A stretch of 64,000 nucleotides of DNA from Endozoicomonas sp. ISHI1 (GTDB lineage: Bacteria; Pseudomonadota; Gammaproteobacteria; Pseudomonadales; Endozoicomonadaceae), in the NCBI RefSeq assembly GCF_024606225.1, contig NZ_JAGRPU010000006.1, positions 62,001-126,000 of the forward strand, read 5' to 3'. This document shows, piece by piece, positions 51,780 through 60,718 of this stretch. Below the pieces are notes generated by a model. It was not told the DNA's origin and ran no database searches. It saw only the letters and a list, made by a program, of their open reading frames with translations. Position numbers and translations under genes: made by a program. Position 1 is the first letter of the stretch. Each line of letters opens with the position of its first letter.

Positions 51780-52877
51780 TCAGACAGCCTCCTTACACTG
51801 AACCGGCTGAGTGTATGAGACGGAAACCCGGCTAATGTTACAGAACAGCTGGTAGGGGATGGTACCGGCATGTCTTGCAATTTCAGTCACTGGCAGGCCT
51901 TTACCCCAGAGCAAGGCAGAGTCTCCCACTTTCGCATCCGCCATTTCTGACAGATCAACCGTGAGCATATCCATAGAGACTCGACCCGTCAGTGGCACTG
52001 GCTGGCCATTGACGAGTACAGGTGTGCCATTAGGAGCGAGAGGGTAGCCATCGGCATAACCCATGGCTATGACACCCAAACGAGTCGTTTTGTTGGTGAC
52101 TGCTGTACCGGCATAACCTACCTGGCTGCCAGCAGGAACCTCCTTGATATTGATGATGGCTGAATGAACTTCCATCACAGGCTTGAGCCTGTATTCAATA
52201 TCATGAGAACGATCGAAAGGAGAGGCGCCGTAAAGCATAAGACCCGGTCGGCTCCAGTCGGTTCTGGCACCAGCGCAATGAATAAGACCAGCTGAATTGG
52301 CAATACTTCTCTCACCGGGTAATCCAAGGGTATGCTGCTCAAAAACTTCAAGCTGCTGCAGGGTGTAGCCATTGTCTGTTTCGTCGGCACAGGCCAGATG
52401 AGTCATCAACAGAATCTCGCTGATCCAGGGCAGTTGCTCAAGCCTTGTCCAGGCATCGCGATAGTGACCGGGAAGAATACCTACCCTGTGCATGCCAGAG
52501 TCCATTTTCAGCCAGACCCTGACCGGCTTCTCCAGTCGTGTTTGTTCAAGTTGTTTTATCTGCTCCGGACTTTGGACGACAATATCAAGGTTTTCTGAGG
52601 CAATCTCTGTGAGTTCGCAAGGATCAAAGAATCCTTCGAGAATAAGCAGGCGGTTTCTGACGCCGGCTGCCCTCAGCTCCAGGGCTTCTTCAATGCAGGC
52701 CACCGCAAATCCGTCGGCTTCCTCTGACAGCGACTGTGCACAGCGGATGGCACCATGACCATAAGCGTCAGCTTTTACAACGGCCAGAACATTGCCCCCG
52801 GCTGCCAGTGATTTAGCCAGTCGATAGTTATACTTGAGAGCGTCAAGATGGATGACGGCTCTGGCCGGACGACTCAT
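51780..52877 (-). CDS. alr: Alanine racemase
   Basis: 365-aa PLP enzyme interconverting L- and D-alanine for peptidoglycan or alanine catabolism. PLP Lys35 in NVLAVVKADAYGHG, substrate-site segment WLKMDSGMHRVGI, the second catalytic Tyr in SQVGYAGTAV and GVIAMGYADGYP, and a C-terminal VSMDMLTVDL beta domain. Full length. Same strand as the Lrp gene, 256 nt apart. Biosynthetic (alr) versus catabolic (dadX) type cannot be decided from the sequence alone. Confidence 0.93.
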   Translation of the reverse strand: MSRPARAVIHLDALKYNYRLAKSLAAGGNVLAVVKADAYGHGAIRCAQSLSEEADGFAVACIEEALELRAAGVRNRLLILEGFFDPCELTEIASENLDIVVQSPEQIKQLEQTRLEKPVRVWLKMDSGMHRVGILPGHYRDAWTRLEQLPWISEILLMTHLACADETDNGYTLQQLEVFEQHTLGLPGERSIANSAGLIHCAGARTDWSRPGLMLYGASPFDRSHDIEYRLKPVMEVHSAIINIKEVPAGSQVGYAGTAVTNKTTRLGVIAMGYADGYPLAPNGTPVLVNGQPVPLTGRVSMDMLTVDLSEMADAKVGDSALLWGKGLPVTEIARHAGTIPYQLFCNISRVSVSYTQPVQCKEAV

Positions 52878-53200
52878 AGTTGCTGCATTTCCCCCGAGTC
52901 ACATCAAACAGTCACGAGCTGAAAATGCAGCTCACGCTGAAGTCTGAATACTATCAGTTAATAATTTATTGCTCTTTAAGTGTTTTTATTAATTCTATTA
53001 GAGACTAAATAATACCCTGTATAGCTATATCTCCCTACAGTTTGTTTCTTATTGTTCTAAACAAAGAAGCACCATCTGTATCTAAACTGTCTCTCCACAT
53101 GAACGTTCACAAGCGACTGAAGCTGTTTTTATACCTCCCCGATAGAGGTAACGTTTTTTCGGTCACGGCAAACACAGCGAACAAGCTAAAGAGGATTAGT
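52878..53200. other. Divergent control region alr / SMP-30 gene
   Basis: 323 nt, very AT-rich at 52955-53040. No gene or operator could be supported. Confidence 0.4.
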
Positions 53201-54070
53201 ATGATTTTTGTTGAAGGGCTGGAGTATCCTGAGTCCGTTTTGATACTAAACGACGGCAGTCTAATTATTTCAGAGGTCGGTCAGGAGAGAGGTCGGCTGG
53301 TTCGGATTGCGGCCTCAGGAAAAGAACGTCATGTTTTTGCGCAGGTCGACAGACCCAACGGTATTTTACAGGACAACCATGATGGCAGTATCTGGGTTGC
53401 CGAAACCCATGAACCGTCACTGATCAGGCTCAACCCGGATGGCTCGCTGGCAGAGAGGCTTTCCGGAGGCAGTGAAAGCCCCTTCCTTTGGCCCAATGAT
53501 ATGACTCTTGGGCCTGATGGGGCCATTTATCTGACGGACTCTGGTATCCGCGTCGCTGACCTGATCACGGAAGGGGGAGCCGATCCGGAAGTCTGGGAGG
53601 GGCCGATGCAGGGAAAATTGTTTCGAATTGATCCTGTCAGCAAACAGGTGGATTGTCTTGATGACGGGTTTCGTTTTGTCAATGGTATTGCCTTTGCTCC
53701 TGATGGAAAGCTCTATCTCAGTGAGTCGGTAACAGGGAATATCTATCGCTACCCGTTTACGGACAAACTGGAGGTTTCCAGTCGGGAATGGTTTGTATCG
53801 GTCACCGATACCGCAGGTCCATGCCGGGTTGTAGGGCCCGATGGCATCACTTTTGACAGAGAGGGTAACCTTTACGTTGCGATGTTTGGTCAGGGGCATG
53901 TGGCTACCGTCTACCCCAATGGTGACATTCATCGAACGATTGTGACCAGAGGCTCCTGCCCCACTGATGTGGTTTTCGGCGCAAAGGGCAGTAAAAGACT
54001 TTATATCACCGAATATCAGCGGGGTAGAGTTGAAACGACTGAAGTGTCTAACGAGGGTTTTACTTGTTAA
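53201..54070 (+). CDS. SMP-30/gluconolactonase-like protein
   Basis: 289-aa six-bladed beta-propeller. Family segments: FVEGLEYPESVLILNDGSLI with the metal Glu, GSLAERLSGG, LWPNDMTLGPDGAIYLTDSG with the metal-binding Asn/Asp, and FRFVNGIAFAPDGKLYLSES. Members are Ca/Mg/Zn-dependent lactonases or esterases of sugar acids; the substrate is not predictable. The ATG at 53201 (AGAGGATT upstream) fits the family start; a longer in-frame extension does not. Its 3' end overlaps the convergent SYLF gene by 11 nt. Confidence 0.85.
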   Translation: MIFVEGLEYPESVLILNDGSLIISEVGQERGRLVRIAASGKERHVFAQVDRPNGILQDNHDGSIWVAETHEPSLIRLNPDGSLAERLSGGSESPFLWPNDMTLGPDGAIYLTDSGIRVADLITEGGADPEVWEGPMQGKLFRIDPVSKQVDCLDDGFRFVNGIAFAPDGKLYLSESVTGNIYRYPFTDKLEVSSREWFVSVTDTAGPCRVVGPDGITFDREGNLYVAMFGQGHVATVYPNGDIHRTIVTRGSCPTDVVFGAKGSKRLYITEYQRGRVETTEVSNEGFTC

Positions 54071-54599
54071 TTTTTGTGATTTTGGAACCTTCCAGAGTCA
54101 GGTTATACATCAATCCTTTGTTATTGCTGATAAAGCCGATGATGGGGGCTTTAGCGGTTTTGGTGTCTATAGCTTCTCCGGCACCAAACTCAGCAATGGC
54201 AATACTGCCATCGACACCTGCTTCCCAACCCTCGCTATTCAGGAAGTCGTTCAAAGCTTCGTTGGTCATGAACATGACAATCTGGGAACGAGCCTGTGCA
54301 CCCAGCTGGAAACCGATAGAGGCTGATAACGTATTGTAGTAGTCTTGTATTGCTCCACCTTTTATAAGTGCGCCTTCACCGTATTCGCCACCCACAACCA
54401 GTCCGCCTTTAAGTACCTTGGGGAAGACCAGAATTCCTTTAGCTCTGCTGCCAAGAGATTTTGCAGCACTGCTCTGCGCATAAAGATTTTTTAACGCTTC
54501 ATACACGGTCGCATTGAGTTCAGTGCTTGAAGCGGCGTGAGCAGAAAATGACAAGAAAAGGGTAAAAGCCGTTACGAGGAGATGTCTGAGAGAAGCCAT
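54060..54599 (-). CDS. SYLF/YSC84-family lipid-binding protein, exported
   Basis: 179-aa protein with a Sec signal peptide (LLVTAFTLFLSFSAHAA, cut near residue 22) and a SYLF (Ysc84-like) domain: AKGILVFPKVLKGGLVVGGEYGEGAL, SASIGFQLGAQARSQIVMFM, EFGAGEAIDTKTAKAPIIGF, GLMYNLTLEGSKITKI. Bacterial members are periplasmic or outer-membrane-associated with suggested phosphoinositide/lipid binding. Full domain. The 3' end overlaps the SMP-30 gene; independent transcription is expected. Confidence 0.9.
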   Translation of the reverse strand: MASLRHLLVTAFTLFLSFSAHAASSTELNATVYEALKNLYAQSSAAKSLGSRAKGILVFPKVLKGGLVVGGEYGEGALIKGGAIQDYYNTLSASIGFQLGAQARSQIVMFMTNEALNDFLNSEGWEAGVDGSIAIAEFGAGEAIDTKTAKAPIIGFISNNKGLMYNLTLEGSKITKINK

Positions 54600-54769
54600 A
54601 TTAGTGCGATTCCGAGAAATACTGTCGGTTAATGATGTGACTTGCAGGTTGTGTAAAACAAATGTACCTGTTCAATTTTCCGGGAGGATAGTATCAGATA
54701 AATGAATTCAAAGGAGTGTTAAAAACTGCAATTTGGAAGGACGGGTGAGGAGGAAAACGAGAGTACAAC

Positions 54770-54784
54770 ACTCTGAAACAGAGT
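54770..54784 (-). terminator. Weak hairpin after the autotransporter
   Basis: ACTCTG-AAA-CAGAGT, a 6-bp stem 20 nt past the stop on the minus strand. No T-run, so only a weak candidate. Confidence 0.3.
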
Positions 54785-54804
54785 CCTCTCGAAAGCGTCA
54801 AAGC

Positions 54805-57159
54805 TTAGAAGTCGTACTTCATTCTCAGATAGTAGTTCTGGGCTTTGTAGTCTGAACTCTGGTTCAGTTCATAACCGACAACGAAGCTCATGTTATCGTT
54901 GCGACGATAGGTAACATCGGCTGAAACCTGATAGCTGTTCTTGACGGCGTCGGCTCCTTTAGAGGTGAACTCGGTGCCACCCAGAACGTAGCGTGTAGTG
55001 GTTTCTACCACGTCGCCCTTGAAGTCATGCCAGGCCATCAGTCTCAGAGAAGGCTCGACTTCGCCCTGACTGACTCTGAAAGCCTGACTGATTTCTACGC
55101 CAGCACCCAGCTCAACCTTTTGATACTTCTGGCTGTCTACATCCAGGGCAAAACCGGTGGCATACTTGTCTTCTTCTTTAAAATCTTCACTTTTGACCAG
55201 GGAATAGTTGAAACCGACCATTGGCACTACCTTCATCTCACCAAAGCTCTGGTTCATCCCCAATATGGTGGTCAAGCCGAACTGGTGACTCGTATAGTCT
55301 GAAGTAATCGGGGCATCGACAAAGCCATCGATGAAGCGGCTGCGCTCGTTGTTACTGCGACCGACGTTAATCACGCCATCCAGGAACCAGTTCTCCTGCT
55401 CCCATGAACCATAAAGGCTGAACTGATAGTTTTTGATGGTAGAGTTGTCATTAGAGTTGTGTTTGTTGACTTCAGCATTGGCCACTGTGAAGGCAGCTCC
55501 CAGCAGGTAGTCATCGCTGATGTTGGTTTCAGCGCCCAGTGTCAGACCGCTGAGATCTGCATCGAAACCAAACAGCTTGTCCCCACCATCGTTTCTGCGA
55601 TCATCCTGAGTGACGTCTGAGCCCAGAACCTGCAACCAGAAACCCTGACTGGTGTAACTGCCACCGTATGCCAGTCCGGTGTTTGAAGCCTCATCCTCCT
55701 GAACTGCTCTGACGTGCGCCAGGACGTTGCTCTTAACCTTGGCTTCTGCCGTCACGTTGGTGATCTGGATGGCGTCAGAGTTGTTGAATTTACTTTCTCT
55801 GGCGACCTCAGCCAGTTTCTTTACATCCGTTATATTGGAGACCGTGCGGTAAAAGTTATTGAAATTCGTGGAGTTCACGGGATCTTGGGTAATGACTGCC
55901 ATCATAGCGGCCAGAGCTTCTTCAGTAGTGGCGCCAGCGCCTTCCTGTGCAACCAGATTCTGAAGTGATTCGCTGGTTCTTGGTGTCAGATCTGTGATCA
56001 GAGTATTGCCGGTCTGTGTGACCGCGGGAGTATCAATCAACACAGAGTGCTCAATCGTTATATCGGAAGCATTCAGGTTGGTGGTGGCTTCAATGATTTT
56101 TGCATCTTCAACGGTGTTGCCAGATTCTACGACTTCCTGAGAAGGAATAATTTTCAGCTTTGAACCTGTACCAATGTCGGCAGTACCCGTGACAACCAGA
56201 GCTGCATTAGTGTCGGAATCTGTATCCAGCTCTGTTGTAAGGAGTCCTGTTGAATAAACAGTCAGATCACCATCAAGCGTCTGTGATCCGGGCTTGTCAA
56301 AGCTTGCAGTACTAAAGACTTTGACGTGTGTTGAACCGGAATTTTTCTTAATATCACCTCGGAAACTGGTGACGTCCGAACCTGATCCAGCGACTGTAAT
56401 GGTTTCAATATCCTCAATATCGCCACCAAATGTCGAGTTACCAGCTATCGCCAGACTATCACCGGTGAGAGGAGAGCCCAGCACTTTTCCCTCTATCGTA
56501 CCGTTAGTGACGCCCATGAGAAGGGCACCACCGGCACCGCTGAAGTCAACGGCAATCTCACCGTTTGTTTTCAGCGTACCGCCATTAACGACGATCGAAG
56601 CACCTGCTCCCAAAAAACCTCCATCGGCTGCTGTGATGGCTGTGTTACCTTGCAGTGTACCGGTTATGGTGACAGTGCCTAGCAGCTCTTCTTCAATTCT
56701 GAGAGCATCTCCGTCCTCGACCTGAATGGTACCGCCCAGGTAGGTCTCTCCAACATTGATTTGAACGACGCTGGAGGTGCCGTCTTTCAGCAGAATACCG
56801 TGAGCTGTACCTTTACCATAAAGGCCGCTGAACGCAGGCATGTGCACGGCGTAGCTGGTATTGGCTCCGTTATAGAGCAGAATGGCCACGCCATCGGGGT
56901 TGTCGAGATTGATATTGACGGGTTGGAATACAGAGCCCTGAACGTAGAAAGTACCGTTGTCTGCATCCAGAATGAATGCATAGGGGTCAGTCGCGTCAGC
57001 ATTAACATTTCGAGTCACTGCGCCGAAGAGTCCGGTGGCGGCATAAGTATCACCATCGTTGGTGACTTCTGTAACGGCACTGGACTTGGCAGCAATAAGT
57101 GGAATGGTCGCAGCAATGACTGCTGCGAGAGTCTTCTTCCTGAACAGGCTCTTTTTCAT
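54805..57159 (-). CDS. Autotransporter (type V secretion) protein
   Basis: 784-aa outer-membrane protein. Signal peptide of about 28 residues (MKKSLFRKKTLAAVIAATIP, with AxSA-like cut), a passenger of about 460 residues with beta-helix-like Gly/Thr/Val repeats (GTIQVEDGDALRI, GTVTITGTLQGNTAI), a helical linker, and a C-terminal beta-barrel from about residue 500 ending YYLRMKYDF with the terminal Phe required by BAM. No protease triad or known adhesin motif is visible in the passenger. Single-gene unit with AAGGAAGAAAAG before the ATG. Confidence 0.88.
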   Translation of the reverse strand: MKKSLFRKKTLAAVIAATIPLIAAKSSAVTEVTNDGDTYAATGLFGAVTRNVNADATDPYAFILDADNGTFYVQGSVFQPVNINLDNPDGVAILLYNGANTSYAVHMPAFSGLYGKGTAHGILLKDGTSSVVQINVGETYLGGTIQVEDGDALRIEEELLGTVTITGTLQGNTAITAADGGFLGAGASIVVNGGTLKTNGEIAVDFSGAGGALLMGVTNGTIEGKVLGSPLTGDSLAIAGNSTFGGDIEDIETITVAGSGSDVTSFRGDIKKNSGSTHVKVFSTASFDKPGSQTLDGDLTVYSTGLLTTELDTDSDTNAALVVTGTADIGTGSKLKIIPSQEVVESGNTVEDAKIIEATTNLNASDITIEHSVLIDTPAVTQTGNTLITDLTPRTSESLQNLVAQEGAGATTEEALAAMMAVITQDPVNSTNFNNFYRTVSNITDVKKLAEVARESKFNNSDAIQITNVTAEAKVKSNVLAHVRAVQEDEASNTGLAYGGSYTSQGFWLQVLGSDVTQDDRRNDGGDKLFGFDADLSGLTLGAETNISDDYLLGAAFTVANAEVNKHNSNDNSTIKNYQFSLYGSWEQENWFLDGVINVGRSNNERSRFIDGFVDAPITSDYTSHQFGLTTILGMNQSFGEMKVVPMVGFNYSLVKSEDFKEEDKYATGFALDVDSQKYQKVELGAGVEISQAFRVSQGEVEPSLRLMAWHDFKGDVVETTTRYVLGGTEFTSKGADAVKNSYQVSADVTYRRNDNMSFVVGYELNQSSDYKAQNYYLRMKYDF

Positions 57160-57373
57160 CTTTTCTTCCTTGAGTAGAGGTCTGCGACTTTTTTCTATTT
57201 CAGAACTGGCTGAATCCGCTATCGGCAGAGAGTTGAGAATACTTCAGGGTTGAAGAGAAAAAATTGGAAAAAAAGCCTGGCCCGGGTCCATGGGCAGGTC
57301 TGGAAGTCGATATTTTTTATTCCGTTACTGTTTAGGATTAATGGATTGGTAAAACGCTTGCAGTAGCAATGAA

Positions 57374-58375
57374 TCAAAGAGCCAGTGTTCCCATCATTCT
57401 CAGATAACGGATCGCAACCTTTATTGCTTCGGTCATGCTGACGGCAGAAGCAACACCTTTTCCGGCAATATCATAAGCGGTGCCATGATCTACTGACGTT
57501 CTTAGAAAGGGCAAGCCACAGGTGATGGAAATGGTTTTATGGAAGTCCACCATCTTGGTCGCGATGTGTCCCTGATCGTGGTAGAGCGAGATGACGGCAT
57601 CAAACTGTCCATTCAGAGCCTGATAAAACACTGAGTCGGCAGGCAAGGGGCCCGACACGTTGAATCCAAGTTGTTGCAGTTTACGGACAGCGGGCCAGAT
57701 TTCTTCTTGTTCTTCATGTCCAAACAGTCCGTTATCTCCACAATGAGGATTTAACCCTGCTATAGCCAGGTGAGGGGCCTCAATACCTAGCGATTTCAGG
57801 GCATCAACCGCGCTTTCAGCACATTGAATCAGGTTCTTTTGAGTAACGAAGTCACACGCCAGCCTGAGAGACAAATGTCGTGAGAGAAAAAATACTTTCA
57901 AGCCTGCAACCTCAAACAAAGTGAGTGGGTGTTTGCTGTCTGTCAGATCGGCAAGAATTTCGGTGTGTCCTGTTTCTCTGATATTGGCTGCGTCCAGAGA
58001 CATCTTGTTAATGGGAGGCGTTACAAGAGCGTGGGCTTCTTTGTCCAGAGCCAGTTGAGTTGCGAGTTGAATACAGTCGTAGGCCATCTTTCCTGCGGCA
58101 GCGGAAACCTTGCCCAGCTCGAAAATTTGGCGGGGGTTGGGAGGCTCAAGGACATTGAGAATACCCGTCCGGGGATCAATATCTGCACAGGTCTTCACAG
58201 ACTTGATAGTAAGGGGCAAATTGCAGGACGAGATAGTTTGCTGAAGGATCTCCACATAGCCGACGACCAGTAATCGAGAGGCATCGGAAAAGTCATTGGC
58301 TGAAAGTGCTTTTATCAGGACTTCCGGGCCGATTCCGGCCGGGTCGCCCATTGGCATACTGATCAGGGGTTTCAT
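57374..58375 (-). CDS. PdxA family dehydrogenase
   Basis: 333-aa NAD-dependent 4-hydroxythreonine-4-phosphate dehydrogenase family protein. Segments: MPMGDPAGIGPEVLIKAL, TPPINKMSLDAANI, GHTEILADL with a metal His, GLNPHCGDNGLFGHEE, VISLYHDQGHIATK with metal His, and SVDHGTAYDIAGKG. Divergence from biosynthetic PdxA and the adjacent DeoR regulator suggest the PdxA2 type acting on four-carbon acid phosphates (threonate/erythronate); a vitamin B6 role is the alternative. Same strand as the DeoR gene, 112 nt apart. Confidence 0.85.
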   Translation of the reverse strand: MKPLISMPMGDPAGIGPEVLIKALSANDFSDASRLLVVGYVEILQQTISSCNLPLTIKSVKTCADIDPRTGILNVLEPPNPRQIFELGKVSAAAGKMAYDCIQLATQLALDKEAHALVTPPINKMSLDAANIRETGHTEILADLTDSKHPLTLFEVAGLKVFFLSRHLSLRLACDFVTQKNLIQCAESAVDALKSLGIEAPHLAIAGLNPHCGDNGLFGHEEQEEIWPAVRKLQQLGFNVSGPLPADSVFYQALNGQFDAVISLYHDQGHIATKMVDFHKTISITCGLPFLRTSVDHGTAYDIAGKGVASAVSMTEAIKVAIRYLRMMGTLAL

Positions 58376-58487
58376 TACTCACAGCAACATCTGGCTGGTC
58401 TCAACCTATTTTATAGCTGTGAGTTTAGAAGATGTCACCACGCCAAAGAAGCTGTCGCAAAAGGTGTGATGAGATGCTGTCGCATCA

Positions 58488-59246
58488 TCAGGAGCGGATA
58501 ATATGACCGCCTGATTCCCTGATGGCCGCCAGACTCTCGTCATCGAAACGGCTGTCCGTGATAATGGTATCCAGCTCATCCAGCTGACAGATAGTCTTCA
58601 TGCTGGAAGCTCCGAACTTGCTGGAGTCTGCCAGCAGAACACTGCGGGTTGCACGTTCCAGCATCTTGCGACGAATAAAGTAATGGTCGGTAGAGGCAGT
58701 GGTCATACCGTGTTGCAGACTCCAGCTGTTGGTCGCCAGAAAAGCAATGTCTGCGTTAATGCTGTCCAGGAAAGACAGGGCGGTTGTGTCACAGTGAGCC
58801 TTGGTAATGGCGCTGACCAGACCTCCCGTGGTGTAGACCCTGGCGGTGGAGGAGTCTGAAAGTTGCAGAGCGATCTTCAGGTCCGGGGTCACAATGGTGA
58901 CCTTCATGCGCATCATCAGTTTGGCCAGGGCCATGGTGCTTGTACCGGCATCCAGCAGAATGATCTGTCCTTCCTTGACCAGCTTGAGGGCCTCGTGAGC
59001 AATGGACTTTTTCTCTTCAATGTTGACAGCGTTCTTCTTTTCGTAGGGGATATCTTCCATCAGGAAGCTTTTGGATACTGCACCGCCATAGGTGACGCGC
59101 AGTTTGTCCTCCTGCTCCAGAGTGCGTATATCGCGACGAATAGTCATCTGGGAAACATCGAATTTCTCCGCCATCTCTTCGATATTGGCACAACCTTTTT
59201 CTTCAACGTAAGACAGAATGTGCTCTCGACGCTCAACGGGAAGCAT
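58488..59246 (-). CDS. DeoR family transcriptional regulator
   Basis: 252-aa repressor-type protein. N-terminal helix-turn-helix: RREHILSYVEEKGCANIEEM, FDVSQMTIRRDIRTLEQ, VTYGGAV, all diagnostic of DeoR regulators; C-terminal sugar-phosphate sensor domain with GQIILLDAGTSTMALAKLM and LLADSSKFG. Probably regulates the pdxA-type gene downstream in response to a sugar or sugar-acid phosphate. Divergent from the letA-like genes. Confidence 0.9.
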   Translation of the reverse strand: MLPVERREHILSYVEEKGCANIEEMAEKFDVSQMTIRRDIRTLEQEDKLRVTYGGAVSKSFLMEDIPYEKKNAVNIEEKKSIAHEALKLVKEGQIILLDAGTSTMALAKLMMRMKVTIVTPDLKIALQLSDSSTARVYTTGGLVSAITKAHCDTTALSFLDSINADIAFLATNSWSLQHGMTTASTDHYFIRRKMLERATRSVLLADSSKFGASSMKTICQLDELDTIITDSRFDDESLAAIRESGGHIIRS

Positions 59247-59414
59247 ACCTTGACCTCTTGAATCATTGTGTATCTGTTATTGACGCCTCACAGTGAACCG
59301 GGGCGCAGTACTGGTCCGTGCTGCCGATATAGAGACAAGGCAATCAGAACAGCTAAAATTCACTGGCAGATTATATGGCAGAATTTGTTCAGTTTCTTCC
59401 CCAGATATACCTGT

Positions 59415-60068
59415 ATGGTTAAAAAAGAGACGAGTTTTGATTCAGGCATCAGGCTTTGTCCTGACTGTGACCTGATGATAAATACCCCGGTCTTCAGACA
59501 TGATCCAGCCTATCGGCAGCAGGCTGCATGCCCTCGATGTGGCTGTGTGCTGGAGTCTCACCGCCCTGCAGGCATCCAGCGTTGCCTGGCTCTTGTTGTG
59601 ACCGGTTTAATTCTGTTCATACCGGCCAATTATTACCCTGTTCTGTCCATGGACATTCTGGGGAATGTTCAGCAAAGCACCATTTCCGGAGGTGTTGTCG
59701 CTCTTTATCAAGGGGATTATGGTGCAATTGCCTTACTGGTTCTGTTGTTTGCCATTCTGATCCCTCTGCTGCGTCTTTTGATTCTGCTTCAGATCATAGT
59801 GACTAGCATCAAAGTTCCTGCCGTCAACGGCCGGTGGCGCAGGTTATCCAGAAGTCTGCTCAGACTGTATGCCCATCTGCAAGAGTGGGGTATGACGGAA
59901 ATCTATTTTCTGGGTGCCCTGGTGGCGGTCATCAAACTGGCAGATATGGCCAGTGCGCAGGTAGGCATAGGCTTGTATTGCTTTGCCGGGCTGATGCTTT
60001 GTGAATTGATCATCACCCTGAACCTGAATGAACATGAGATCTGGACAATGCTGGGAGAGGATGAATGA
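59415..60068 (+). CDS. LetA/PqiA half protein 1
   Basis: 217-aa integral membrane protein corresponding to the first half of E. coli LetA/PqiA. Zinc-ribbon-like LCPDCDLM and ACPRCGCVLE pairs at the N-terminus, then four membrane helices with PANYYPVLSMDILGNVQQST and IPLLRLLILL typical of the family. It works with the MCE protein below in lipid transport across the envelope. ATG 59415 chosen by homology; no clear ribosome site. Overlaps the next gene by 4 nt. Confidence 0.87.
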   Translation: MVKKETSFDSGIRLCPDCDLMINTPVFRHDPAYRQQAACPRCGCVLESHRPAGIQRCLALVVTGLILFIPANYYPVLSMDILGNVQQSTISGGVVALYQGDYGAIALLVLLFAILIPLLRLLILLQIIVTSIKVPAVNGRWRRLSRSLLRLYAHLQEWGMTEIYFLGALVAVIKLADMASAQVGIGLYCFAGLMLCELIITLNLNEHEIWTMLGEDE

Positions 60069-60718
60069 CTGCATCGGATCCGGATCAATCCAGCCTGATG
60101 TCCAGTGGTGCTGACCGTGGGATAAAACTGTGTCTGGATTGCCACAAGGTTTGTCAGGCAGAAGATGACCGATGTCCCCGTTGTGGCAGTAAAGTGCGGT
60201 TAAGAAAAAAAGACAGTCTGTCCCGGTCCTGGGCTCTGACCCTGACCGCCGGACTGCTCTACATACCTGCAAATATGCTGCCGATAATGACCGTAAGCCG
60301 ATTTGGGCGCAGCAAGCCGGATACCATCATGTCGGGTGTTATAGAGCTGGTGCATCATGGTATGGCACCCATTGCTCTGTTGGTTTTTACAGCGAGCATC
60401 CTGGTCCCTCTGATGAAACTTTTGGGCATGGTGTGGCTGCTGGTTTGTGTGCATACACGAAGGATGAACCCGGGTCGTCAGACCGTCTTGTATCGACTGA
60501 TTGTCTGGATTGGCCGCTGGTCCATGCTGGATATTTTTATTATCTCGCTGCTCGTTGCACTGGTGCAGTTCGGGCATTTGGGCACTGTGACGGCGGGTCC
60601 TGCGGCTTTTGCGTTTGCTGCGGTAGTGGTGCTGACTATGTGGGCGGCAATGAGTTTTGATCCCAGATTACTTTGGGACCGGTCAAGGCAGTTCAGTCTG
60701 AAAGGAGATCAACAATGA
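60065..60718 (+). CDS. LetA/PqiA half protein 2
   Basis: 217-aa paralogue of the preceding gene and equivalent to the second half of LetA/PqiA: CLDCHKVCQ...CPRCGSKVRLR zinc-ribbon, then four helices with LLYIPANMLPIMTVSRFGR and VPLMKLLGMVWLL. In E. coli both halves are one polypeptide; here they are two genes joined by an ATGA overlap. The MCE gene start overlaps its stop by 4 nt. Confidence 0.87.
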   Translation: MTASDPDQSSLMSSGADRGIKLCLDCHKVCQAEDDRCPRCGSKVRLRKKDSLSRSWALTLTAGLLYIPANMLPIMTVSRFGRSKPDTIMSGVIELVHHGMAPIALLVFTASILVPLMKLLGMVWLLVCVHTRRMNPGRQTVLYRLIVWIGRWSMLDIFIISLLVALVQFGHLGTVTAGPAAFAFAAVVVLTMWAAMSFDPRLLWDRSRQFSLKGDQQ

